Below, piece by piece: positions 24,727 through 32,681 of a DNA stretch of 64,000 nucleotides. Position 1 is the first letter of the stretch. Each line of letters begins with the position of its first letter. A model generated the notes under the pieces. That model saw only the letters and a program-made list of their open reading frames with translations, ran no database searches and was not told the origin of the DNA. Position numbers and translations under genes: made by a program. The stretch comes from Mycolicibacterium aurum (GTDB lineage Bacteria; Actinomycetota; Actinomycetes; Mycobacteriales; Mycobacteriaceae): contig NZ_LR134356.1 in NCBI RefSeq assembly GCF_900637195.1, positions 3,906,001 through 3,970,000 on the forward strand, in the 5' to 3' direction.

Positions 24727-26243
24727 CGTTGTGCTCCTGTCGTGGCCGGGTGGACGCTTCCTGCGCTGAGCACGTGGGTATAGACGACACGTCGCAGGGC
24801 ATCGGCTACGCGCGACCCGCGCAGGCCCGCCAGCGTGCCGAGCAGGATCAGCGCGGCAGTGACGGTCGCCCACACGGCGGGCGGGGCAGCCGGGGTGTCA
24901 GGCAGTGCCGGCGCGAGGAATTCGGTAGCCGTGCTGATCAGCGCGACGTAGCCCACCGCGGCGAGAAGCAAGACGGCTCCGGCACTCACTGCGCCCGCGA
25001 CGTTGGGGCGGCGCTGGAGCCAGCCCCAGGTGGCGGCCGCGCCCGTCACCCATGCGAACAGCAGAAGGGCCTGCTCTGCGGCATGGGTGTGCGTCCAGGT
25101 CGAGAAGAGCTCAGCAGCGGCCGACAACGCGACCAGAGGGAGCGCCGCGGCGGTGACGAGATTGACCAGCCGCCGGCGCCCGGCCGGACGTGGGGCGGCG
25201 GGCAGTGCAGCGAACCGGCGGTGCCGGGCGATCGCCGATCCGGAGGACAGGAACAACGTGGCTTTGTAGAAGCCGTGGGCCACCAGGTGGATGACTGTTG
25301 CGGCCCATAGGCCGAGTCCACACGTGAGGATCATGAACCCCATCTGGGCCATGGTCGAATGTGCAAGCGCACCTTTGATATCCGGCTTCACGAGCATGAT
25401 GGCGGCGCCGTAGGCCATGGTGGTGGTGCCGGCGATGACGAGTAGGCCTGCCGCCAACGCGGGGCTGGGCAGCGGGCTCAAGCGGATCAACAGAATCCCA
25501 CCGGCGTTCACCACCCCGGCATGCAGCAATGCCGACACCGGGGTGGGTGCCGCCAGGGTCGCCGGCAGCCAGCGGTGGAACGGGATTTGCGCGGACCGCG
25601 ACAGCGCGGCGACCACGATCAGTACCGACACCAACGTCGCCATCGCGGCGTCGGGGCGGGTGGCCGAAAGGGCGGCCATGTCACCGTTTTCCGTACGGAC
25701 GATGATCAGACCCACCGCCACCCACAGGGCGCCGTCGCCGATCAGGAACGCGACCGCGGCACGGCGGACACCGTCCCGCGCGCTCGGCAGTTGCCAGTAA
25801 GTACCCAAGAGCAGGCACAGTGCGACGCCTGCGGCGGTCCAACCTACAGCGATGCCGATCAGCGTGGTGGCCGTGGCCATCACCGCGGACGCTGCCGTGA
25901 GGAGCCCGGCACCGGCGGTGAACCACCAGGCCCGCGGGTCGCCGGCGAGGTACCGGACCGCGAACGCCTGTGCCACGGTGCTCACTCCGAAAATCAGCAG
26001 CAGCACCGCCACCGCCAGCCGATCGGCGGCAAATGCGAGCACACCCGTTCCGAGGGCGGCTTGCTCGCCGCGCGCGGAGCTCACGGCCAGCCCGGCGACA
26101 AGGATGAATCCTGATCCTGCGGCCAGGGCGCCGAGCCGCGTGGCAAGCACCGGGACCCGACGGCCGACCGTGGTCGCCGCCACGGCGGCAAGCAGCGGCG
26201 CCGCGAGCACTGCGGTGAGTGCGGCTTCGTCCAACACCAACAT
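24723..26243 (-). CDS. dabB: DabB, NuoL/MrpA-like membrane subunit of the DAB complex
   Basis: A 506-residue polytopic protein with about 13-14 hydrophobic segments and the proton-antiporter core of NuoL-type subunits (PFHRWLPATLAAPTPVSALLHAG and VKPDIKGALAHSTMAQMGFM). A NuoL-like gene directly before and overlapping a DUF2309 gene is the diagnostic DabB-DabA arrangement; MpsAB of Staphylococcus is equivalent. It is thought to supply ion-motive force to DabA. ATG 26243 was chosen; a TTG three codons upstream is possible. A palindromic motif begins one base upstream of the start codon. Confidence 0.9.
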   Translation of the reverse strand: MLVLDEAALTAVLAAPLLAAVAATTVGRRVPVLATRLGALAAGSGFILVAGLAVSSARGEQAALGTGVLAFAADRLAVAVLLLIFGVSTVAQAFAVRYLAGDPRAWWFTAGAGLLTAASAVMATATTLIGIAVGWTAAGVALCLLLGTYWQLPSARDGVRRAAVAFLIGDGALWVAVGLIIVRTENGDMAALSATRPDAAMATLVSVLIVVAALSRSAQIPFHRWLPATLAAPTPVSALLHAGVVNAGGILLIRLSPLPSPALAAGLLVIAGTTTMAYGAAIMLVKPDIKGALAHSTMAQMGFMILTCGLGLWAATVIHLVAHGFYKATLFLSSGSAIARHRRFAALPAAPRPAGRRRLVNLVTAAALPLVALSAAAELFSTWTHTHAAEQALLLFAWVTGAAATWGWLQRRPNVAGAVSAGAVLLLAAVGYVALISTATEFLAPALPDTPAAPPAVWATVTAALILLGTLAGLRGSRVADALRRVVYTHVLSAGSVHPATTGAQR

Positions 26244-26261
26244 ACGAAGCAAATTACGTGT
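26244..26261. promoter_or_regulatory. copy 1 of the ACGAAGC..ATT palindromic motif (dabB start)
   Basis: ACGAAGCAAATTACGTGT directly abuts the dabB start codon. It overlaps a perfect inverted repeat AATTAC-GT-GTAATT (26252-26265). A regulator bound here would block dabB initiation or transcription. Confidence 0.6.
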
Positions 26262-26324
26262 AATTAATTGCGGGTGTCAACCCCCGATTCCGGTCGGCAG
26301 TCCGGTGCGGGCGGTCGGATACTT

Positions 26325-26342
26325 ACGAAGCACATTTCGTGT
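26325..26342. promoter_or_regulatory. copy 2 of the ACGAAGC..ATT palindromic motif (dab-terC intergenic)
   Basis: ACGAAGCACATTTCGTGT contains the dyad ACGAA/TTCGT and is flanked by a second dyad, ATACT (26319-26323) and AGTAT (26346-26350). It lies between divergent dabB and terC in an AT-richer island, suitable for an operator controlling one or both promoters. Confidence 0.6.
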
Positions 26343-26491
26343 GTTAGTATTCGCGTTACCAGATTCGGTCGGATGAGCAACGCTGATGCATGCGGGAAAT
26401 GCGATGGACTCCTTGCGGTCTCACGGCGGAGGCCGCGTTCACAGCATCGACTGAATCACTTTCGACATTTGACTGGACTCGAGGAGATGTG

Positions 26492-27448
26492 GTGGCCGAC
26501 GCGATAGTCGTTCCGCTGTGGGGATGGGCCGCGCTGACCGCGGCCATCGTGGTCATGCTGGCGATCGACCTGTTCATGCATCGCGACAACCATGTCATCG
26601 GCTTCCGTGAAGCCGCGGTGTGGTCGACGATCTGGATCGCCGCGGGACTGGGCTTCGGCGGGATCGTCTGGTGGGCTTACGGCGCCGAGGTCGCCGGAAC
26701 CTATTACGCCGGCTACCTCATCGAGAAGGCCCTGTCGGTCGACAACGTCTTCGTCTTTGCGCTGATCTTCACCTACTTCGCGGTTCCGGACCGCTACCAG
26801 CACAAGGTCCTGTTCTGGGGCGTCGTCGGGGCGCTGCTGTTCCGGCTCGTGTTCATCTTCGTCGGCGCAGAACTACTTGCGGCGTTCTTCTGGACCGCCT
26901 ACATCTTCGGGGCGTTCCTGATCTACACCGCCTACAAGATGGCCTTCCAGCACGACAAAGAACTGGAACCGGAGAAGAACCTGGTGGTGCGACTGGTGCG
27001 ACGAGTGGTGCCGACCGATCCCCGCTACCACGGTGATCGTCTGTTCACCCGGGTCGACGGCAAGCGGGTGGCCACACTGCTCTTCGTCGTGCTGATCGCC
27101 GTCGAGGCAACCGACCTGATCTTCGCGATCGACTCGGTGGCCGCGGTGCTGGCGATCACCACCAGCACCTTCCTCGTCTGGACCGCCAACGCCTTTGCGG
27201 TGCTGGGGTTGCGCAGCCTCTACTTCTGCCTGGCCGGACTGTTGCGCAGGTTCACCCATCTGCACTACGGGCTGGCGGTGCTCCTGGCCTTCGCAGGCGT
27301 CAAGCTCGTCCTGTCGGAGACGCCGGTCGGCAAACTACCGATTCCCCTCACCCTTGGTGTCATCGTCGTCACGCTCACCGTGTCCATCGTGTGGAGCCTG
27401 CTCGCCACCCGAACCGGCAAACCGACACGCGACCCGCTGGATTACTGA
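26492..27448 (+). CDS. TerC/Alx-family integral membrane protein
   Basis: A 318-residue membrane protein with seven to nine hydrophobic segments and the family's conserved acidic motifs within membranes: EKALSVDNVFVFAL and AVEATDLIFAIDSVAA. TerC/Alx proteins are linked to manganese export and to tellurite or alkaline pH response. GTG 26492 is used because GAGGAG ends five bases upstream; the upstream extension is cysteine- and arginine-rich and unlikely to be translated. It is divergent from dabB and may share its operator. Alkaline pH shifts and bicarbonate chemistry could link the two, but that is speculation. Confidence 0.88.
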   Translation: MADAIVVPLWGWAALTAAIVVMLAIDLFMHRDNHVIGFREAAVWSTIWIAAGLGFGGIVWWAYGAEVAGTYYAGYLIEKALSVDNVFVFALIFTYFAVPDRYQHKVLFWGVVGALLFRLVFIFVGAELLAAFFWTAYIFGAFLIYTAYKMAFQHDKELEPEKNLVVRLVRRVVPTDPRYHGDRLFTRVDGKRVATLLFVVLIAVEATDLIFAIDSVAAVLAITTSTFLVWTANAFAVLGLRSLYFCLAGLLRRFTHLHYGLAVLLAFAGVKLVLSETPVGKLPIPLTLGVIVVTLTVSIVWSLLATRTGKPTRDPLDY

Positions 27449-27484
27449 AACCCATCACGCGAATGGCGAAGTACCATATCGGCG

Positions 27485-27877
27485 ATGGTCGCCTCGAAAC
27501 GCACGCCGAAGACACCCCCACGGGCGCGCCCGTCCAAGGCGGCCAACCGTACGCGGCCGAGGAAGGAATCGAAGGCCGCCGCCACCGCTTCCGTCGAGCC
27601 CGGCGACCAGCCGCGTGGATGGACGTTCCTCACCAACCACGCCCACGTTCTGCTGTGCCTGGCGCGGGGCTCGCTGACCGCACGGGAACTGAGCCTGCTG
27701 ATCGGAATCACCGAGCGCTCAGTGCAGGCCATCCTGGCTGATCTGGTCGCCGACGGCTATCTGGACAAGACCAAGGTCGGCCGGCGCAACAGCTACGCGG
27801 TCAATCCGTCCGGACGCCTGCGCCACCCGCTGGAATCCGCGCACACCGTCGGCGAACTGATCAGCGCACTGACGTAG
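27485..27877 (+). CDS. winged-helix DNA-binding regulator
   Basis: A 130-residue protein: a basic, lysine- and arginine-rich N-terminus of about 45 residues, then a MarR/ArsR-like winged helix (HAHVLLCLARGSLTARELSLLIGITERSVQAILADLVADGYL, with the wing KTKVGRRNSYAVNP). It starts 36 bases after the terC stop on the same strand. Its location makes it the best local candidate for the protein that reads the repeated palindromes at 21190, 26244 and 26325. No metal-binding cysteines are present. It converges on lepA. Confidence 0.75.
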   Translation: MVASKRTPKTPPRARPSKAANRTRPRKESKAAATASVEPGDQPRGWTFLTNHAHVLLCLARGSLTARELSLLIGITERSVQAILADLVADGYLDKTKVGRRNSYAVNPSGRLRHPLESAHTVGELISALT

Positions 27878-27901
27878 CCGCCCGGAGGGGTCGCACTGGG
27901 C

Positions 27902-29824
27902 CTATTTCTTGCCGGCCTTGTCCGATGCCGCGTCACTCGACAGCGCCGCCACGAAGGCCTCCTGCGGAACCTCGACCCGCCCAATGGTCTTCATCCGCTT
28001 CTTGCCCTCCTTCTGCTTCTCCAGCAGCTTGCGCTTACGGGTGATGTCACCGCCGTAGCACTTGGACAGCACGTCCTTGCGGATGGCCCGAATATTCTCG
28101 CGGGCAATGATTCTGGCACCGATGGCGGCCTGCACGGGCACCTCGAACTGCTGGCGCGGGATGAGTTCCTTGAGCTTGGTCGTCATCTTGTTGCCGTAGG
28201 CGGCGGCGCCGTCCTTGTGCACGATCGCGCTGAAGGCGTCGACCGCTTCGCCCTGCAGCAGGATGTCGACCTTGACCAGATCGGCCTCCTGCTCGCCCGC
28301 CTCTTCGTAGTCAAGGCTGGCGTAGCCGCGGGTGCGCGATTTCAGCGAGTCGAAGAAGTCGAAGATGATCTCGCCCAACGGCATCGTGTAGCGCAGCTCG
28401 ACGCGTTCGGGCGACAAGTAGTCCATCCCGCCGAGCTCGCCGCGCCGGGACTGACAGAGTTCCATGATGGTGCCGATGAACTCGCTCGGGGCGATGACGG
28501 TCGTCTTGACGATGGGCTCGAAGACCGACCGGACCTTGCCCTCCTGCCAGTCCGACGGGTTCGTCACGATGATCTCGGTCCCGTCGTCCTTGACCACGCG
28601 GTACACCACGTTGGGCGCGGTGGAGATGAGGTCGAGGTCGAACTCCCGCTCCAGCCGTTCGCGGGTGATCTCCATGTGCAGCAGCCCGAGGAACCCGCAG
28701 CGGAAGCCGAACCCGAGCGCCACCGACGTCTCCGGTTCCCACGTCAGTGCCGCGTCGTTGAGCTGCAACCGCTCCAGCGCGTCACGCAGGTTCGGGTAGT
28801 CGGAGCCGTCGACCGGATACAGGCCGGAGTACACCATCGGCTTGGGCTCGCGGTAACCGGTGAGCGCCTCGGTGGCACCGTTGCGCGCCGAGGTCACGGT
28901 GTCGCCGACCTTTGATTGCCGAACATCCTTGACGCCGGTGATCAGGTAACCCACCTCGCCGACACCGAGTCCCTCGGTGGCCTTCGGCTCGGGTGAGACG
29001 ATGCCCACCTCGAGCAGCTCGTGGGTGGTGCCGGTGGACATCATCTTGATCTTCTCGCGCGGGGTGAGCTTGCCGTCCACGACGCGGACGTAGGTCACGA
29101 CGCCGCGGTAGATGTCGTAGACCGAATCGAAGATCATCGCCCGCGCCGGTGCGTCGGCGTCGCCGACCGGCGGCGGGATCAGGCGCACCACCGCGTCCAG
29201 CAGTTCGGTGACACCTTCGCCGGTCTTGCCGGACACCCGCAGGACGTCCGACGGTTCGCAGCCGATGATGTGGGCGATCTCGCCGGCGTAGCGGTCGGGG
29301 TCGGCGGCGGGCAGATCGATCTTGTTCAGCACCGGGATGATCGTCAGGTCACGGTCCAGCGCCAGGTACAGGTTGGCCAGCGTCTGCGCCTCGATGCCCT
29401 GCGCGGCGTCGACCAGAAGCACCGCGCCCTCGCAGGCCTCCAGTGCGCGCGACACCTCGTAGGTGAAGTCGACGTGGCCGGGGGTGTCGATCAGGTGCAG
29501 TACGAACTGGTCATCACCGACCTGCCAGGGCAGCCGCACGTTCTGCGCCTTGATCGTGATGCCGCGCTCGCGCTCGATGTCCATCCGGTCCAGGTACTGG
29601 GCGCGCATGTCACGGTCGGCGACAACGCCGGTGATGCCCAGCATCCGGTCGGCCAGGGTGGACTTGCCGTGGTCGATGTGGGCGATGATGCAGAAGTTCC
29701 GAATCTGCGCCGGCGCAGTGAACGTCTTGTCGGCGAAGTTGCTGATTGGGTTTCTCCTGGTGCGCGAGGTTCTGTCGGCCTGATCAGGCCTGTCCAGAGT
29801 ATCGAGAGCAGACCCCCGTAACAC
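27902..29824 (-). CDS. lepA: elongation factor 4 (LepA)
   Basis: A ribosomal GTPase of about 640 residues. G1 is AHIDHGKST, G3 is DTPGH and G4 is NKID. The C-terminal LepA-specific domain ends with CYGGDITRKRKLLEKQKEGKKRMK. It back-translocates stalled ribosomes and aids assembly. The start is uncertain: the family-conserved region (FADKTFTAPAQIRNF) has no ATG, GTG or TTG directly before it. GTG 29824 is the nearest start codon and ATG 29899 would overlap the divergent gene. An AGGAG lies before the position where relatives have their ATG. Confidence 0.95.
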   Translation of the reverse strand: MLRGSALDTLDRPDQADRTSRTRRNPISNFADKTFTAPAQIRNFCIIAHIDHGKSTLADRMLGITGVVADRDMRAQYLDRMDIERERGITIKAQNVRLPWQVGDDQFVLHLIDTPGHVDFTYEVSRALEACEGAVLLVDAAQGIEAQTLANLYLALDRDLTIIPVLNKIDLPAADPDRYAGEIAHIIGCEPSDVLRVSGKTGEGVTELLDAVVRLIPPPVGDADAPARAMIFDSVYDIYRGVVTYVRVVDGKLTPREKIKMMSTGTTHELLEVGIVSPEPKATEGLGVGEVGYLITGVKDVRQSKVGDTVTSARNGATEALTGYREPKPMVYSGLYPVDGSDYPNLRDALERLQLNDAALTWEPETSVALGFGFRCGFLGLLHMEITRERLEREFDLDLISTAPNVVYRVVKDDGTEIIVTNPSDWQEGKVRSVFEPIVKTTVIAPSEFIGTIMELCQSRRGELGGMDYLSPERVELRYTMPLGEIIFDFFDSLKSRTRGYASLDYEEAGEQEADLVKVDILLQGEAVDAFSAIVHKDGAAAYGNKMTTKLKELIPRQQFEVPVQAAIGARIIARENIRAIRKDVLSKCYGGDITRKRKLLEKQKEGKKRMKTIGRVEVPQEAFVAALSSDAASDKAGKK

Positions 29825-29873
29825 AATCGAGCCGCATTCGGGGCAGCGGCACGGGCGCCTATGCTTGGCGGGT

Positions 29874-30485
29874 ATGGCCTCATCGGCATCGCCTTTCAAG
29901 GCGTTTCAGCGCTTCGTCGTAAGAAGCACCGAGAACCTCGTGTTCAACGAGGCGCCGAAACTCGTCCGCCAACTACAGAAGTCGGACACCGTGGCGCGCG
30001 GTATCCAGCAGGGGATCCGGATCGGCATGGATGTCCTGGCCGGTCCGCCCGCCCAGGACGTACCAGCGCTGCCTGCAGGGCGGCCGATCTCCAGCACCTT
30101 CGTTCCGACCGCACACCGGGCCCGGAAGGTGGCCTACTCGCCCGACCTGGACGGCAGGGCGGACCCGGGCGAGATCGTCTGGACGTGGGTGGTCTTCGAA
30201 GACGACCCGACGCGGGGCAAGGACCGGCCGGTGCTCGTCGTCGGTCGGGACCGCAGCGTGCTGCTCGGACTGATGCTGTCCAGCCAGGATCACCACCGCG
30301 GCGACCCGAACTGGGTCGGTATCGGCAGCGGTAGCTGGGACTACGAGGGCAGGTCCAGCTGGGTTCGACTGGACCGGGTGCTGGACGTGCCCGAGGAAGG
30401 CATCAGGCGCGAGGGCGCAATCCTGGAGCGCGCGGTGTTCGACGTCGTCGCCGCCCGGCTGCGGGCCGATTACTCCTGGTCCTGA
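29874..30485 (+). CDS. PemK/MazF-like domain protein (Rv2405 homologue)
   Basis: A 203-residue protein with a variable N-terminal third and a C-terminal domain resembling the PemK/MazF toxin fold (GEIVWTWVVFEDDPTRGKDRPVLVVGRD, then LMLSSQDHH). It is longer than solo toxins, conserved at this spot in mycobacteria, and no antitoxin gene lies alongside, so it is probably a housekeeping relative rather than an active toxin. ATG 29874 follows a TATGCT with eight bases between, so transcription may be leaderless. Confidence 0.75.
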   Translation: MASSASPFKAFQRFVVRSTENLVFNEAPKLVRQLQKSDTVARGIQQGIRIGMDVLAGPPAQDVPALPAGRPISSTFVPTAHRARKVAYSPDLDGRADPGEIVWTWVVFEDDPTRGKDRPVLVVGRDRSVLLGLMLSSQDHHRGDPNWVGIGSGSWDYEGRSSWVRLDRVLDVPEEGIRREGAILERAVFDVVAARLRADYSWS

Positions 30486-30497
30486 CATCCGCGGGGA

Positions 30498-31106
30498 TCA
30501 CCCGGGTCGGCGCCACATCTGCCACAGCGTGGGGCCACCGTCTTCGACGGTGATCTCGCCGGTCACCTCGAAGCCGAACCGCAGGTAGTAGGGCACGTTG
30601 GACTCCTTGGACGACTCCAGGTAGGCCGGCGCGCCCTCGGCGTCGCACCTGTCCAACCGCGATTGCATCAGCGCCCGGCCGAACCCGCCGCCGCGTACGT
30701 CGGGATCGCTACCGATCACGGCGAGATACCAGTGCGGCTCCTCCGGGTGATGCTTCTTCATCAACTCCGAGATGCCCATGCCGCGCCCGACGTGCCGCCC
30801 CATCGCCAGTAGAAAGCCGGGCATCATGCGCAGCTCCTCACGCTGGGTCTGCTTCCAGCGCCCGGGCGGGTCCCACAGCGCCGCTGCTCCCACCTGCCCG
30901 GACCGGCCGGCAACCTCCACCGCGTCGCCGGCGAGAAAGTGGTGCCGCGTCATCGCGTCGAACACCCGCGGCAATGCCTTGGCCCGCTTGGCGTCGTCAG
31001 GCACCATCCACATCATCACCGGGTCGTCGAAGAATGCCCGCCCGAGGACGCGCGCGAGCTCCTTCACGTCCGGCTTCTGCGCGAAGCGGACGTCGATATC
31101 GGCCAT
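30498..31106 (-). CDS. GNAT-family N-acetyltransferase
   Basis: A 202-residue acetyltransferase. The acetyl-CoA-binding motif A appears as LAVIGSDPDVRGGGFGRALM, followed by AYLESSKESNVPYYLRFGFEV, which is the C-terminal half of the GNAT fold. It may modify small amines or protein N-termini. It lies six bases upstream of (and shares orientation with) the CBS-domain gene start side; order is CBS gene first, then this gene. Substrate unknown. Confidence 0.85.
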   Translation of the reverse strand: MADIDVRFAQKPDVKELARVLGRAFFDDPVMMWMVPDDAKRAKALPRVFDAMTRHHFLAGDAVEVAGRSGQVGAAALWDPPGRWKQTQREELRMMPGFLLAMGRHVGRGMGISELMKKHHPEEPHWYLAVIGSDPDVRGGGFGRALMQSRLDRCDAEGAPAYLESSKESNVPYYLRFGFEVTGEITVEDGGPTLWQMWRRPG

Positions 31107-31112
31107 CGGCGC

Positions 31113-31541
31113 TCAGCCCTGGGAGATGTAGGCCTGGAGGTGCTCGTGCTCACGCTCAAGCTCCTCCATGCGGGTCTTGACGACGTCGCCGATGCTGACG
31201 ATGCCGGCGAGCCGACCGTTTACGACGACGGGAACGTGACGCACACGGTTCGTGGTCATCAACGCACTGAGGCTGTCGACCGAATCTTCGGGTGAGCACG
31301 TCGCCACCATCGTGGTCATGATCTCGGACACCGGGCGGCGCATCACGTCGGCACCCATCTCGTGCAGCGCACGCACGACATCACGCTCGGAGACGATGCC
31401 GAGTAGCCCGTCCGGTGACACCACCACCATCGCGCCGATGTTGTGCACCGACAGCTCGGTCAGCAAGCCGGCAACCGAGGTCTCCGGCGTGATCGTGGCG
31501 ACAGTCGCGCCCTTCGTACGCAGCACGTCGGATATCCGCAT
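31113..31541 (-). CDS. CBS-domain pair protein (Rv2406c homologue)
   Basis: A 142-residue stand-alone protein made of two CBS motifs: GAMVVVSPDGLLGIVSERDVVRAL and RHVPVVVNGRLAGIVSIGDVV. Such pairs bind adenine nucleotides and act as energy sensors. It is transcribed just ahead of the GNAT gene (6-base gap). The M. tuberculosis counterpart occupies the same position after Rv2405. No effector domain is fused. Confidence 0.9.
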   Translation of the reverse strand: MRISDVLRTKGATVATITPETSVAGLLTELSVHNIGAMVVVSPDGLLGIVSERDVVRALHEMGADVMRRPVSEIMTTMVATCSPEDSVDSLSALMTTNRVRHVPVVVNGRLAGIVSIGDVVKTRMEELEREHEHLQAYISQG

Positions 31542-31662
31542 CGGAATCCCCCTGGGTGAGGTAGCTCACATCAGGCTACTACCAGCCGGTTCCCAGCGGA
31601 ACAGATCCGCGGCGGCGCCTGTTGCACCCGCCAGCCCGCGCCCCCGCCCGACAGGATGAGTG

Positions 31663-32670
31663 ATGCCCGAAACGACCACGCTTGGTGACGAATTGACCGT
31701 CAGCGTCCTGGGTTTCGGGGGCATGGCCCTGACGCCGGTGTACGGCGGGGCGCCGGACGATGACCAGTCCCTCGCCACCCTGCACCACGCGGTCGATGTG
31801 GGCGTCACGTTCCTCGACACGGCGAACATCTACGGGGGCGGCGACAATGAGCGGCTCATCGCGCGCCTGCTGGTCGACCGCCGCGACGAGGTCACCCTGG
31901 CCACCAAATTCGGTATTCACGGCGACCCCACGGACGAGGCAGGCGGGCCGGTGGGGCCGCGCGGCGACGCGGCCTACGTCCGGCAGTGCATCGACGAGAG
32001 CCTGCAACGCCTGCAGACCGACGTGGTCGACCTCTACTACCTGCACCGGCGCGACCCGGCCGTGCCGATCGAGGAGACGGTCGGAGCGATGGCCGAACTG
32101 GTGGCCGCCGGCAAGGTCCGGCACCTCGGACTGTCCGAGGTCTCGGCCGCCGAGTTGCGCGCCGCCCACGCGGTGCATCCCGTAGCGGCTCTGCAGAGCG
32201 AGTGGTCGATCTGGACCCGCGACATCGAACCCGTCATCGCTCCGGTGGCCGCCGAACTCGGCGTCGGAATCGTGCCGTTCTCACCCCTGGGGCAGGGATT
32301 CCTCACTGGCACCGTCCGCTCCGCCGACAAGATCGGCGACAACGACTTCCGGCGCGCGTTGCCCCGCTTCACCGGCTCGGCGCTGGATGCGAACCAGAGT
32401 GTGGTCGATGCCGTCGTCGCGGTGGCGGCCGACATCGGAGCGACGCCGGCGCAGGTGGCCCTGGCCTGGCTGCGTCACCGCGCCGACGATCTCGGCGTCG
32501 TGTCGGTGCCCATCCCGGGCACCCGCCGCGCCGCGCGCATCGACGAGAACCTTGCGTCACTGTCGGTGACGCTGACGCCGGAACAGGTCGCCACACTCGG
32601 CCAGGCGGGCGATGCGGTGACGGGCAGCCGGCATCCGGATATGTCGTCGGTGGGCTCACACCAAGAGTAA
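31663..32670 (+). CDS. aldo/keto reductase
   Basis: A 335-residue TIM-barrel reductase of the AKR13-like type: VSVLGFGGMALTPVYGG at the start, FLDTANIYGGGDNERL (catalytic Asp and Tyr), and LQTDVVDLYYLHRRDP. The C-terminal SVPIPGTRRAARIDENLAS holds the NADPH 2'-phosphate contacts. GTG 31660 immediately before the ATG is an alternative start. It is followed by the RNase Z-like gene on the same strand after 11 bases. Physiological substrate unknown. Confidence 0.88.
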   Translation: MPETTTLGDELTVSVLGFGGMALTPVYGGAPDDDQSLATLHHAVDVGVTFLDTANIYGGGDNERLIARLLVDRRDEVTLATKFGIHGDPTDEAGGPVGPRGDAAYVRQCIDESLQRLQTDVVDLYYLHRRDPAVPIEETVGAMAELVAAGKVRHLGLSEVSAAELRAAHAVHPVAALQSEWSIWTRDIEPVIAPVAAELGVGIVPFSPLGQGFLTGTVRSADKIGDNDFRRALPRFTGSALDANQSVVDAVVAVAADIGATPAQVALAWLRHRADDLGVVSVPIPGTRRAARIDENLASLSVTLTPEQVATLGQAGDAVTGSRHPDMSSVGSHQE

Positions 32671-32681
32671 CTTCGTGCGTC

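Noticed and set aside
26343..26491. Possible Mn2+ (yybP-ykoY) riboswitch before terC
   Set aside because: TerC-family genes sometimes carry one, but I could not find the paired conserved loops in this 150-base leader.
26390..26491. N-terminal extension of the TerC-family protein
   Set aside because: The extra residues are unlike the family and a GTG with a good ribosome-binding site lies at 26492.
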